Assembly: GCA_034231615.1 (NCBI GenBank)
Contig: CM067311.1
Location: 10,061,212-10,125,211, forward strand
DNA from: Meghimatium bilineatum
Taxonomy: Eukaryota > Mollusca > Gastropoda > Stylommatophora > Philomycidae
Direction: 5' to 3'
DNA length: 64,000 bases
A program made the translations under genes and the position numbers. Below are positions 20,886-31,365 of this stretch, piece after piece. Under the pieces are notes generated by a model. The model made no database searches and was not told the origin of the DNA. It was given only the letters and a program-made list of their open reading frames with translations. Position 1 is the stretch's first letter; each line of letters starts with the position of its first letter.

Positions 20886-21028
20886 GATGTGTCGGGCCAT
20901 CGGCGCAAATAAAATGGCGACACGATGCATTACCATTATCTGGACTACATCCTGCTGGAAATCTAGTAGGTATGACCATTGTCCTGCTACAAGAGAGATT
21001 CAGAGGAAGTTGAAGAATGAAGAAGTGT
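20886..21028 (+). mobile_element. SINE-A copy 5, remainder
   Basis: Continues from the duplicated GATGTGTCGGGCCAT through GCGCAAATAAAATGGCGACA to GAAGTTGAAGAATGAAGAAG. It forms a tail-to-tail pair with the minus copy at 21034. Confidence 0.85.
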
Positions 21029-21033
21029 AAGAA

Positions 21034-21150
21034 CTCTTGTATTAGGACTATGACCCTACTAGATTTCCAGCAGCATGTAGTCCAGAGAATGGCAATGCTT
21101 TGTATCGCCGTTTTATTTGTACGAATGGCCCGACACATCTGACTTTGTCG
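21034..21150 (-). mobile_element. SINE-A, copy 6 (3'-truncated in sense)
   Basis: Minus-strand copy containing the centre and core: GACTACATGCTGCTGGAAAT read in sense, GGCGATACAAAGCATTGCCA and GATGTGTCGGGCC. Confidence 0.75.
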
Positions 21151-21184
21151 GATGTAATAGTATTACAGCTAAAGATTTCTTGAC

Positions 21185-21372
21185 ATTCTTACATACATTT
21201 CACATCTATAACGTGTGCTACGCATGCGTTTCCGTCTGTGGGTCTCGCTAGACCATCGCATGCGACAGAAAACCTTAATAGATGGCATGCCTTTATATTG
21301 AGACTCTTACGAAAGCTTTGTAGTATGTCATCTATACAATTACAAACACCGTCTGAGTAAAAAGCTCATTCA
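21185..21372 (-). mobile_element. Palindromic non-autonomous element F2, copy 1
   Basis: Shares GACCCACAGACGGAAACGCA, CGACAGAAAACCTTAATAGA-type sequence and the hairpin formed by ATGACATAC/GCATGCC and CTTTATATTGAGAC with copies at 43690, 56660 and 61018. The GATGACATGCC...GGCATGTCATC hairpin near one end suggests a DNA-type MITE, with no clear TSD. Confidence 0.6.
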
Positions 21373-21579
21373 AAAGGCATTGCACTAAACTGAAAGCTGA
21401 TGTCTCCTGGGTATGAAATAAAACTCAGGAAACCACACCACTGCACACAGGAAGTAAGAGCTAATCGCTCGCAATTCCAGGAGATTCACAAACATAACGT
21501 GTGCTATTCTCGTTCTTATTTCTATATTAATCCTCCCATTTCTGTTAAGACATCAGAATTAAGATCAGAATTTGTAAAG

Positions 21580-21975
21580 TGTGTCATGTGACGTATTCCT
21601 TCCAGAACGTTTTCTTCCCAATGAACTCTCTGAATCTCTCTCTGTCTTGGGCGATGTGGCTTGCATTTTCTAGCGATGTATTCATGTTATCTTTAATGTC
21701 GTCAGTCCATCGTCTTCTTGGTCTGCCCTTTCTCCTCTTCCCAGGTACTCTTCCCTCCATTATTTGTCTTTCTAAACAGTTGTGTCTCTTTATATGACCA
21801 AACAGGCGTAGTTTTCTTTTTGTTATTGTGTTTAGTAACCAACACTCTGGAATCTTCAATGTGCTTATAATATCTGAGTTTCTGATGTTTTTTTCCTTCC
21901 ATGATATTCTAAGTATCTTTCTGTAGCATTTCAGCTCGAAGGCGTTGATCTTCTCTGCCGCTGTTTTACGATGTT
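21580..21975 (-). mobile_element. LINE C-terminal tail, family 4 (left member of inverted pair)
   Basis: Minus ORF with AFELKCYRKILRISWKEKNI, TKRKLRLFGHIKRHNCLERQ, GRVPGKRRKGRPRRRWTDDI and RERFREFIGKKTFWKEYVT, ending in a TGA shortly after. About 290 bp of it is repeated inverted at 22270-22558 with only a handful of differences. Confidence 0.85.
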
Positions 21976-22269
21976 TATTTGTAAAGTACAAATACAAAAT
22001 TGTTCATGCAAATCTATATTCACTTTTATACGGTACGCTGTATGTGTTTTTGTTCTTACACATTGTATCTATCTTTGAGCACATTCATCTATTACAGAAA
22101 TAGACATGAATCAAGTCTGTGATCTTGACTAGTGATAACTAGTGATACAAGAACTCAACCCTAAACAGTTGTAAATATTTCTTTTAAAACTAAATTTATA
22201 TTTATTTGAATTTGAATTTATACATTCAAGCCACCTACGGGAATATTGTGCCTAGCAATTTTCAATGGA

Positions 22270-22558
22270 TTAAACACACTGAATATTCCAGAGTGTTGGT
22301 TACTAAACACAATAACAAAAAGAAAACTACGCCTGTTTGGTCATATAAAGAGACACAACTGTTTAGAAAGACAAATAATGGAGGGAAGAGTACCTGGGAA
22401 GAGGAGAAGGGACAGACCAAGAAGACGATGGACTGACGACATTAAAGATAATATGAATACATCGCTAGAAAATGCAAGCCACATCGCCCAAGACAGAGAG
22501 AGGTTCAGAGAGTTCATTGGGAAGACAACGTTCTGGAAGGAATACGTCACATGATACA
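22270..22558 (+). mobile_element. LINE C-terminal tail, family 4 (right member of inverted pair)
   Basis: Plus frame NIPECWLLNTITKRKLRLFG through GRVPGKRRRDRPRRRWTDDI to GKTTFWKEYVT. It lacks the N-terminal 40 or so residues of the left member and ends in a duplicated ATACGTCACATGAYACA. Confidence 0.85.
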
Positions 22559-22769
22559 CACATACGTCACATGACACATTCAAGCCAAGCCTCACATATT
22601 GCTTACGAACTGTAGTTGTGTGTTTGGTAATAACACAGTCCTTGAATGCTACCCCATAGTTTAGAAATGTATGTCCTCTAACACAATACAGCACGGGGGC
22701 TTGGCACTACCAATTTCAAATATGTTTATATGCAAATGTTGGTGCATATGCTACCGACTTGATGTTTAG

Positions 22770-23246
22770 TTGTGCTAAGTGTTTATTAACTACTGTACTA
22801 ACATATGGCTGCGAGTCTTGGACAATAAACAAACAGGAAATTAGAGGCAGTAGGGATGTGGTCAATGACAGCTCAGGGCAAAAGAAAAATAGTGATAGCA
22901 GAAATGACATGTCTACGACGAATACTCGGAGTGTCATTAAGATATATAATTAGAAACGATAACATCAGACATATAACATCAACAATACCAGCATTGAAAC
23001 AAATCAAAAGACAACAGATCAAGTGATTTTCATACGCTTCCAGATTACCAACAGATTATGACACATAGACATAACAGTTATAAATCCAGAGGCAGACCAT
23101 GTTAAAGATGGATCACAGAAATCAAAGAAGCCACAGGAACAAGCTCACAAACAGAACACACGAAGGCCATCTCCCGAGAACTCTTCCACCCCTGACGCCG
23201 CAAGACAAACAAGGGCCACAGCGTATAGATAGGTAGATAGAGATGT
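22770..23246 (+). mobile_element. LINE C-terminal fragment, family 2, chimeric start
   Basis: Opens with a family-1-like TYGCESWTINKQE (22799-22840), then switches frame into family 2: AEMTCLRRILGVSLRYIIRN, ALKQIKRQQIK, and the GRPC.RWITEIKEATGTS-type tail, ending in GTATAGATAGGTAGATAGAG. The switch may be a template jump or two overlapping insertions. Confidence 0.7.
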
Positions 23247-23587
23247 GGTTCTACAGAAGTGGGCTACGCTGGCCACCTTAGTACAATGAAGTCAATCCTC
23301 TGTATGTTAACAAGCAAACGGATAACCTTAAAAAACGGATTTCTACGGAACTAGCTTTCAAATACCAGATAGCATAGGATATAGTTTACCCGCGACAAGA
23401 GTTTTGTGTGTGTCAGAAACACCTGTTGCTGACATGACTGACAACCGTGTTTTTCAATTCTGTTGTTAAACGTGTACCCGGTACTTAAGTATATGTATTT
23501 TGTATGACCTGTTTACGTTCCGTTCCTGTTGTTTCGATTCACACGAATGTCGAGTGATTAGCTCTTACATCATATGTGCAACAAGGT

Positions 23588-23695
23588 GCTATTTATATAC
23601 TTGGAGTCATGTTGGCTATTTTTGGCATGCGACTTCACGTATAAGTGACCAACGGAAATAACGACAATAGTAAAAAAAACGTAACGAATGAAGCT
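23588..23695. repeat. Foldback element FB1 family, partial copy
   Basis: GCTATTTATATACTTGGAGT, TTGGCTATTTTTGGCATGCG and AAGTGACCAACGGAAATAAC then AAAACGTAACGAATG, colinear with 33070-33175. Confidence 0.65.
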
Positions 23696-24149
23696 CTGAT
23701 TGTGTACATAGGTTTTCTACTGCCGACGGTCTCGAGTAAATCAAAATCACAATCAAATATGACTGTTTTGATTCTGTTCCTATACTTTTGCTTTTGATAG
23801 CCACGGGTTTGCAGTTACTTGGTGATTGGTTGGTCTGATGGTCTACTAGTGAGATGCGTCTGTTAACGAGTGTTAAATGTTTTGCAATGAATACACACCG
23901 ATGTTTCGATCTCGTGATTTTTTCTCATTAAATAATAGGGACAAACGAAAGAAAACAATCTGAAGGATAACTTAAACGAACTAGTATTTTCAGATAACCA
24001 AACAGCATCAGAAGAGGAACTAAACTACAAAGACCAATAGATAGATTACATCCAACATGTCATATCTTTAACATGAAGATAAATATAGAAAAGACCAAAG
24101 TAATGAAATTAGAAGAACAGAAACACATATATAGGGCCTATATGGATAT

Positions 24150-24640
24150 GTATATATGTATGTATGTACTGTAGATTAAACACTAAATTAACAGTATTAA
24201 AAATAATTATTATGCCAATGCTGTGCTACCAATGCCAAACATGGATAACGACAGCACAAGACAAACGTAAACTTGTGACAGCTGAAATGGCATGCTTACG
24301 CAGAATCCTAGGAATATCGCTAAGAGGCAGAGTGAGGAATGAGGACATTCGATAAAAAACCGGCACCACGAAATCTTGGAATAATTGTAAGAGACAACAG
24401 ATCAAATGGTTTGCACACATCAGCAGACTACCATCAGACAGCATACCACAGAAAGCTACACTACACAGATACAGTGAAGGCAGACCTAGAGACCGATCAC
24501 GAAAACGATGGACCACTGAAATAAAAGAGGCGACAAATTCAACAATTTACTTAGCGCACAAGAGGGCCAGAAAACTCTTCTACCCCTGACCCTGAAAGGT
24601 AACTAAGGTTTAACGAATATATAGGCAAAGTATGAAGTCA
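24150..24640 (+). mobile_element. LINE C-terminal fragment, family 2
   Basis: Plus frame CRLNTKLTVLKIIIMPMLCY, QCQTWITTAQDKRKLVTAEM, ACLRRILGISLRGRVRNEDI, then frameshifts and RQQIKWFAHISRLPSD, GRPRDRSRKRWTTEIKEATN. It ends with a CTCTTCTACCCCTGACCCTG stretch that corresponds to LFYP-stop. A near relative is at 52290. Confidence 0.8.
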
Positions 24641-24869
24641 ATTTATACACGTAGATAGATTTTCCTCACACTTATTTCTATCTAAGAAGTGCAGGGATAA
24701 AGTTTCTTGTTATCATGACATTGAATAGTTTCATTCTCTGAGTGAATACTGTTTCTTCCGTCACTGATTTTTGTTTTGCATATTGTATTTGTCTCACTGG
24801 GTGACTGACTTCTTCCAACACCTTCTTCTATAGAAGACCTCTCAACCGGACCCCGTTCATGACGTAATT

Positions 24870-24945
24870 TTGGAATTTATTATTCTCGTGTTTCTCGTTG
24901 GTCATTATATACTTGGAGTCGCATGCCAAAAATAGCCAAGGGAGA
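24870..24945. repeat. Foldback element FB1 family, partial copy (inverted)
   Basis: TTGGTCATTATATACTTGGA and GTCGCATGCCAAAAATAGCC: the internal GGCATGCG block is inverted relative to the arm compared with 33085-33105. Confidence 0.5.
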
Positions 24946-25291
24946 CCAATATATTTCACGGGAAACACCCCCCACCCCCCCCGACCAGGTCATGTTTACG
25001 TTTCACATGAGAGGACTTCTATAGAAGGTGGTGTTTCTGCCTTCATTCTATCTCTCTCTCTCTCTCTCTTAAATTTTTTAAAGAGTGACGTTTTACTGTT
25101 TTATGTAACAATATAACGACATCGCATTTGTTCTATACTTATTTAAAGACACTATTTTGGCTCTTCTGGTGTGCAGACTTACCCAATTTGTAATTGGTAA
25201 TAAGTCGCGTGTGTTTAGACAGAGATCACTTATGTTTTTAGTGTCAGATCCTCCCTTACCATTTGTACCTAATTCTACATTTTAAAACTCG

Positions 25292-25355
25292 GTTTGTAAG
25301 GTGTCAGGTTTGTAATGTGTCAGGTTTGTAAGGTGTCAGGTTTGTATTGTGTCAG
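25292..25355. repeat. 16-bp tandem repeat, 4 copies
   Basis: Unit GTTTGTAAGGTGTCAG, with AATG and ATTG variants in copies 2 and 4. Confidence 0.9.
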
Positions 25356-25496
25356 ACCTTTCAGCAGTAATATCATTCCGATGTCTTATATATTTGTCTA
25401 GTATCTACATACAGGAGTACATTCAGAGTACTCCGGTTTTCAGTATGGCGATCGGAGTTTGGTCTTCTAGTTCAGCGTGCAAATAATAGTGCCGGC

Positions 25497-25565
25497 TGAC
25501 GTCTTCTTTCCATGCATGTCGTAGTAGGCGACTAAGAAGGTTTGAGGGATAACTGACTACCTGTG
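25497..25565 (+). mobile_element. SINE-B central-domain remnant
   Basis: CTTTCCATGCATGTCGTAGT and AGGCGACTAAGAAGGTT match the SINE-B centre. The rest is not recognisable. Confidence 0.5.
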
Positions 25566-26004
25566 AATAAATAATCCCATCATTGTCACAGCATGTCTTG
25601 TGTCTATTACTTTGTCTTCTGTCAGATGGTCGCAATGGATGTATCTTTATCATTTTAAGACAGACTCCATAGCGATGAATACTATGTGTACCATCACTGC
25701 AGGTGGATTAGCAGATCCGACAAAGGAGTGGTGAACTAATTGCCATGCATATGATACGCCCATGGTAGGACGTTCAGATCCTGGGAAAATAAACTGCACT
25801 TATATGCCTCCCACCGAAGGTTAAACATGCATTCATAACAACGGCCTTCCATGGATACCTTCGACACAAATCTTAAGTACTGGTGTCACATCTGTAGCTC
25901 AACTCAAGAGGACCTGTACTTATGCCAGAAAGTCTGTGTCTGCAGAGTCTGTGAGCTGTCAAGAGAGCTACATCACAACTAAAGGAGTTATTTTATCATC
26001 ATTT

Positions 26005-26284
26005 CACGCCCGTGTGTTGTCGAGGCCCGAAAGGGGAGCAAAGAGTAGCGACACTGTTTACCTTCCACGCATGTCGTAAAAGGCGACTACGGAGGTTATG
26101 GGATGGAGTTGGCTGTCCCATCCCATATATGGTCAGTGACCCAAAGCCATGCTGAAGTAGAATGTGTCAGACCGAAAGGTGCATCTATCGCAGCATTGTT
26201 GTAAACCATGACACAAAGCATTCCGTTTCCGGACTACCTCCTGATAATCTGCAGGAGTTTGAGAACAAACACAGAAGAAGAAGA
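26005..26284 (+). mobile_element. SINE-B, copy 3
   Basis: Near full-length: GTTGTCGAGGCCCGAAAGGG, GTCGTAAAAGGCGACTACGG, ATCCCATATATGGTCAGTGA, core GTAGAATGTGTCAGACCGAA, and a GAGAACAAACACAGAAGAAG tail. The tail runs straight into a family 2 LINE at GTGGTTTTTCACATGC, so the SINE probably landed in that LINE. Confidence 0.85.
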
Positions 26285-26512
26285 AGTGGTTTTTCACATG
26301 CTTCAAGACTACCATCAGTGCACTTCAAATATCATTACTATACAGATACAATGGATACAGAGCGACGGGCAGACCATGGAAACGATGGATCACAGAAATA
26401 AAAGAGTGAACAAAACAAACATAAATGAAGCACACACACAAGACCATCTCAAGATAACTATTCTACCCCTGACGCTGAAGGCGTAAAGGGGCATACAGCG
26501 AAAAGGAATACC
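26285..26512 (+). mobile_element. LINE C-terminal tail, family 2
   Basis: Frameshifted: FFTCFKTTISALQIS, YNGYRATGRPWKRWITEIKE, then a LFYP-stop-like end near 26463. Interrupted upstream by SINE-B copy 3. Confidence 0.65.
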
Positions 26513-26522
26513 ATTACACCGG

Positions 26523-26584
26523 TTGTAACTTTTAAACACCCTCTGTCTTGTGTTCGAGAGTACAGAATCGTCACATTTCACGCT
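26523..26584 (-). repeat. Repeat U1, copy 2, first part
   Basis: CTGTCTTGTGTTCGAGAGTA and CGTCACATTTCACGCT are the reverse complement of 1050-1112. The rest of the repeat lies beyond the RTE insertion. Confidence 0.7.
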
Positions 26585-27338
26585 TCATCATCATCATCAA
26601 GTGCCGTCTCCGCAACGAAGGTTGGCTGCAACGTATCTCCAACATCTCCTGTCTCTTGTCTTGGTGGTGCACTCTGCTAGACTGTAACCTGTCCATCGTG
26701 TAATGTTACTCTCCCACTTGTATCTCTGCCTACCTCTTGCTCGCTTCCCTTTGACTTTACCCTCAAGTAAGGTTTTCAATAGGGTGTCATGTCTTTTAAT
26801 GTGTCCAAAGTATTTTATTTGCCTGATCTTTATTTCTCTTAGTAGTTCTTTCTTCATATTAAGTGTCTTAAGCACCTCTTTATTTGTTTTCTTCTCTTTC
26901 CATGATGTTCTCCCTATTCTTCTATATACCCACATCTCAAAGGCATCAATTTTGTCTTCTAATTGTTTATTTAGTGTCCATGTTTCTGAGCCATACATTA
27001 ATATGGAATAGATGTAGCATTTTATAATTCTCATTTTTAACTTGTTTGTAATTTGTTTAGATATTAATAATTTCCTCATGTCATTGAAGGTACTTTTAGC
27101 CATTCCTATTCTCCTTTTAACTTCTGTTTCACATCTGCCATCATTTGTGACTATGTGTCCAAGATATTGATACTGTTTTACTTGTTGTAGTTTTTCTCCC
27201 TGTATGTTTATGTTTACCTCCTGTTCTTCTGTGTCTTTGCTGATTATCATGGTTTTTGTTTTTTGAATGTTTATATCCAGTCCATATTCATTACTTGATT
27301 TATTGACTTGATCTATTAATCTTTGTAGTCTGTATATC
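26585..27338 (-). mobile_element. RTE-like LINE 3' portion, longest open copy (family 1)
   Basis: An uninterrupted minus-strand frame of 247 codons. In order: the RT segment after the catalytic box (LDINIQKTKTMIISKD), a palm/thumb block with YQYLGHIVTNDGRCETEVKR, the LMYGSETWTLNKQLEDKIDA block, FEMWVYRRIGRTSWKEKKTN, IRQIKYFGHIKRHD, LLEGKVKGKRARGRQRYKWE and the terminal WRYVAANLRCGDGT, then TGATGATGATGA. Family: RTE-clade endonuclease/RT by overall pattern. The catalytic YADD box and endonuclease are missing through 5' truncation. The open frame over 740 bp and near identity to 53433-53899 imply recent activity of a source copy elsewhere. Confidence 0.92.
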
Positions 27339-27470
27339 ATATGTAAATGACGTCATATAAGTGATTGCAAACACCCACATTTTTGTTTGTGAGATGTGTC
27401 TTGACAAGTAAACTTGCAATCTATATCGCATATAACAGAAAATTGAAACTAATGAATGCATTTGAATGGA
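27339..27470 (-). repeat. Repeat U1, copy 2, second part
   Basis: TGTGAGATGTGTCTTGACAA, TCTATATCGCATATAACAGA and AAATTGAAACTAATGA are the reverse complement of 860-960. About 30 bp of U1 present in copy 1 are absent at the insertion junction. Confidence 0.7.
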
Positions 27471-27846
27471 AAAAAATAATTTATAAGTACAATTTCATTT
27501 CTACATAATATAAAAGTATTGCTATCTTAAAAACGACATTATCTGCTGCGATAAATCCGTTGTCTAGATCATAATTAACCATAAATCATTAATGTGGTTA
27601 TGAAATAATCCACTCATGTAAAATACGAATCCCATACGCTTAGTAATTACGGAGATAATAGACAATATCGGTGCTCAACTGTTGATGTAGAGTCTATAGT
27701 TTTCACTCATCCTGTCGCACCGGATTGTGTCCACCGCTGGTTTAGAATTCTTGATTCTTGATAGAAGAATATCGTCAATCAAAAAAGAACTAGAAATGTC
27801 AAGTGTCGTGCAGTTGCGGTTATACTCAATGGAAGATCGAAGCACA

Positions 27847-27925
27847 TATGGGCGTGTCGTTTGTGGAATATGGGCGTGTCGTGTGTGTTATAAAAACGCT
27901 CTATATAGTAATTATAATAAGTGAA
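27847..27925 (+). promoter_or_regulatory. Promoter-like segment (weak)
   Basis: Two copies of TATGGGCGTGTCGT 22-24 bp apart (GC/KLF-type boxes by consensus) are followed by TATAAAA at 27889-27895. No transcript or downstream ORF is apparent and the 19-bp satellite starts about 100 bp later. Consensus matching only. Confidence 0.2.
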
Positions 27926-28029
27926 GTTCAGCTATTGTTTGAAAGCGTCGCTTGTGTGTTTCAGAATACTTGCCAGAAATACATGAACCAGCACGACCGG
28001 TTAAGCTCGAGAACAGTGAAACTCTAAAC

Positions 28030-30190
28030 ACACACTATTGTAACTACCACACACACCAGTATCTCTCACACAAGTGTAACTACCACACACCATTGTAAGT
28101 CTCTCGCACCAGTGTTAATTATACCACACACCATTGTAAGTCTCTCGCACCAGTGTTAATTATACCACACACCAGTCTAAGTCTCACACACCAGTGTAAG
28201 TCTCACACACCAGTGTAACTACCACACACCAGTGTAAGTCTCACACACCAGTGTCTCTCACACCAGTGTAACTACCACACACTGGTAACTACCACACACC
28301 AGTGTAACTACCACACACTGGTAACTACCACACACCAGTGTAACTACCACACACCAGTCTAAGTCTCATACACCAGTGTAACTACCACACACCAGTGTAA
28401 GTCTCACACACCAGTGTAACTACCACACACCAGTGTCTCTCACACCAGTGTTAACTACCACACACTGGTAACTACCACACACCAGTGTAACTACCACACA
28501 CCAGTGTAACTACCACACACCAGTGTAAGTCTCTATCGCCAGTGTAACTACCACACACCAGTGTAACTACCACACACCAGTGTAAGTCTCACACACCAGT
28601 GTCTCTCACACCAGTGTAACTACCACACACCAGTGTAAGTCTCTATCGCCAGTGTAACTACCACACACCAGTGTAAGTCTCACACACCAGTGTAACTACC
28701 ACACACCAGTGTCTCTCACACCAGTGTTAACTACCACACACTGGTAACTACCACACACCAGTGTAACTACCACACACCAGTGTAACTACCACACACCAGT
28801 GTAAGTCTCACACACCAGTGTAACTACCACACACCAGTGTCTCTCACACCAGTGTAACTACCACACACCAGTGTAAGTCTCTATCGCCAGTGTAACTACC
28901 ACACACCAGTGTAACTACCACACACCAGTGTAAGTCTCTATCGCCAGTGTAACTACCACACACCAGTGTAAGTCTCACACACCAGTGTAAGTCTCACACA
29001 CCAGTGTCTCTCACACCAGTGTAACTACCACACACCAGTGTAACTACCACACACCAGTGTAACTACCACACACCAGTGTAACTACCACACACCAGTGTCT
29101 CTCACACCAGTGTAACTACCACACACCAGTGTAAGTCTCTATCGCCAGTGTAACTACCACACACCAGTGTAACTACCACACACCAGTGTAACTACCACAC
29201 ACCAGTGTAACTACCACACACCAGTGTAACTACCACACACCAGTATAACTACCACACACCAGTGTAACTACCACACACCAGTGTAACTACCACACACCAG
29301 TGTAACTACCACACACCAGTGTAACTACCACACACCAGTGTAACTACCACACACCAGTGTAAGTACCACACACCAGTGTAACTACCACACACCAGTGTAA
29401 CTACCACACACCAGTGTAACTACCACACACCAGTGTAACTACCACACACCAGTGTAACTACCACACACCAGTGTAACTACCACACACCAGTGTAACTACC
29501 ACACACCAGTGTAACTACCACACACCAGTGTAACTACCACACACCAGTGTAACTACCACACACCAGTGTAACTACCACACACCAGTGTCTCTCACACCAG
29601 TGTAACTACCACACACCAGTGTCTCTCACACCAGTGTAACTACCACACACCAGTGTAAGTCTCTATCGCCAGTGTAACTACCACACACCAGTGTAACTAC
29701 CACACACCAGTGTAACTACCACACACCAGTGTAACTACCACACACCAGTGTAACTACCACACACCAGTGTAAGTCTCTATCGCCAGTGTAACTACCACAC
29801 ACCAGTGTCTCTCACACCAGTGTAACTACCACACACCAGTGTAACTACCACACACCAGTGCAAGACATCTCACATCCCGGTGTAACTCAACCACACACCA
29901 GAGTAAGTCTCTCACACATCAGTGTAACTCTACCATCCACCAGTGTGAGTCTCACACACCAGTGTAAGTCTCACACAACAGTATGTCTCTAATACACTCC
30001 AGTTTAAGTCTCCCACACATACCAGTGTAAGTCTCACACACTCCAGTATGTCCCTACCACACTCCAGTATGTCCCTACCACACTCCAGTATGTCCCTACC
30101 ACACACCAGTATAAGTCTCTCAAACACCAGTGTAACTCTACCCTCCATCAGTGTAACTCTAACCTCCCTCAGTGTAAGTCTCAAATGCCC
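28030..30190. repeat. 2.1-kb satellite with 19-bp unit and three variant units
   Basis: More than 100 units. The main unit is GTAACTACCACACACCAGT (19 bp). Variants are GTAAGTCTCACACACCAGT, GTAAGTCTCTATCGCCAGT and a 15-bp GTCTCTCACACCAGT. Variants occur in repeated combinations in 28.1-29.1 kb, give way to pure runs at 29.15-29.58 kb, and degrade towards 30.1 kb, the usual pattern of homogenised centre and decayed edges. Frames at the right edge are chance. Confidence 0.97.
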
Positions 30191-30424
30191 GTGTAGGATT
30201 CATCCCCTTGCAAAGTCCTTTCCCCCTGGATTATGCCTACTTTGTTGTAAAGCAGGAAAGAAAAAACAGATGTGTTCAGAATACGTTACCTCCCCTAGAA
30301 GATTGGATAAAAATTTGTCCTTATCGTATTCCTATCTGCTGCAGTATTGAGTTCTAGCTATGTGGGCCTGGGGTCAAGGTCATCACGCGAATTCTTTAAC
30401 ATTCCTGCTGATGAGATTTCAAAA

Positions 30425-30465
30425 CGATTAATTTTTTTTTTTGGGGGGTGGGGGGGGGGGGGAAT
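30425..30465 (+). repeat. T-run followed by G-run
   Basis: A T tract then GGGGGGTGGGGGGGGGGGGG-like sequence. It has quadruplex potential on the plus strand and a length that may be unstable or misassembled. Confidence 0.7.
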
Positions 30466-30586
30466 TTGGAAGATAGAAAAAAATTGATGAACACGATTTG
30501 ATTTCGTTTGGTCCGTATGTTGCCAGGGGCACGTAGATGGGATCAAAGAATATCCGCACTCACCTGTCACGCATGTCATATGAGGC

Positions 30587-30648
30587 TTCTTCTGCGTTCG
30601 TTCTCAAACTCCTGCAAATTAGCAGAATGTAGTCCGGAAAACGGAGTA
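30587..30648 (-). mobile_element. SINE-B 3' end fragment
   Basis: CTTCTTCTGCGTTCGTTCTC to GTAGTCCGGAAAACGGA: the terminal 60 bp of SINE-B. Confidence 0.75.
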
Positions 30649-30715
30649 CCTGGTCGCGGTTGACAGATGTGCTTTACATAATTGCTATATAATTCAATTA
30701 GTCTTCTCCCACCGA

Positions 30716-30852
30716 AGACGGATGTGTCGGATCTAGCGCATATAAAAAAGGCGACACAACGCATTTCCATTCTCTGGACTACATTCTGCTGGAAATCTAG
30801 TCCTGCTAGATTGTCCTGCTAGAGATCTAGCGGGGGAATGAAGAAGAAGAAT
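30716..30852 (+). mobile_element. SINE-A, copy 7, with GAA tail
   Basis: CCGAAGACGGATGTGTCGGA through GACTACATTCTGCTGGAAAT to GGGGGAATGAAGAAGAAGAA. An internal CTAGTCCTGCTAGATTGTCC stretch shows a local short duplication. Confidence 0.85.
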
Positions 30853-30964
30853 TAGCCTTCTTAAATGAAACGGGTCTTATAATGTCGATGGTTACGAATG
30901 GACGTAGCACGTATTACAGAAAGGGGTAGATATTTATTTTTTTTAATTAAAAAAAAAATCAGTT

Positions 30965-31215
30965 TTGAACCAGTTCGTGGCCGTACGGCTAGAACGCCGG
31001 CCTCAAGTTCCTGAGGTCCCGGGTTCATTCCGCGGGTGGGACAAGGATTTTTTGTCTTTCGGGGGTGCAACAAACAATTCTTCCTGTGCACGTCGTGGCG
31101 ACAGCTTTGGCAAAGTGGCCTTTATTTCCACAGCCTTAAAGAGCCTCCCTTCAGGAAAACATGCAGTAACGAAAGTTTTTTTCTCTCACAGAAATCATGT
31201 CATTCAACAGTGCTA
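30965..31215 (+). mobile_element. tRNA-derived SINE-E, copy 2 (headed)
   Basis: tRNA-like head GTGGCCGTACGGCTAGAACG (A-box area) and GGTCCCGGGTTCATTCC (B-box area). The body has GTCGTGGCGACAGCTTTGGC, CTTTATTTCCACAGCC and GGAAAACATGCAGTAACGAA. The body is shared with 5355-5495. Confidence 0.8.
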
Positions 31216-31279
31216 TAAGACATTTCAACAGAATATGTAAACATTACCTAAAAGGCGATTTTGATTATTGCTGTGCGTT

Positions 31280-31365
31280 TTTGGTCGGCCTTAGCTATTT
31301 TTGGCGGACAATTCCAAGCATATAAATAGTGACCAACGAATAGCAAGACAATAATCCAAAACGTA
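31280..31365. repeat. Foldback element FB1 family, partial copy
   Basis: GGCCTTAGCTATTTTTGGCG, ATAAATAGTGACCAACGAAT and CAAAACGTAACGAGAT are colinear with 33085-33175. Confidence 0.6.

Noticed and set aside
22799-22840. A separate host gene with TYGCESWTINKQE
   Set aside because: The motif is the standard LINE tail block seen in many copies in this window.
28030-30190. CRISPR-like array of short repeats
   Set aside because: Units are contiguous with no unique spacers, and the context is an animal genome.
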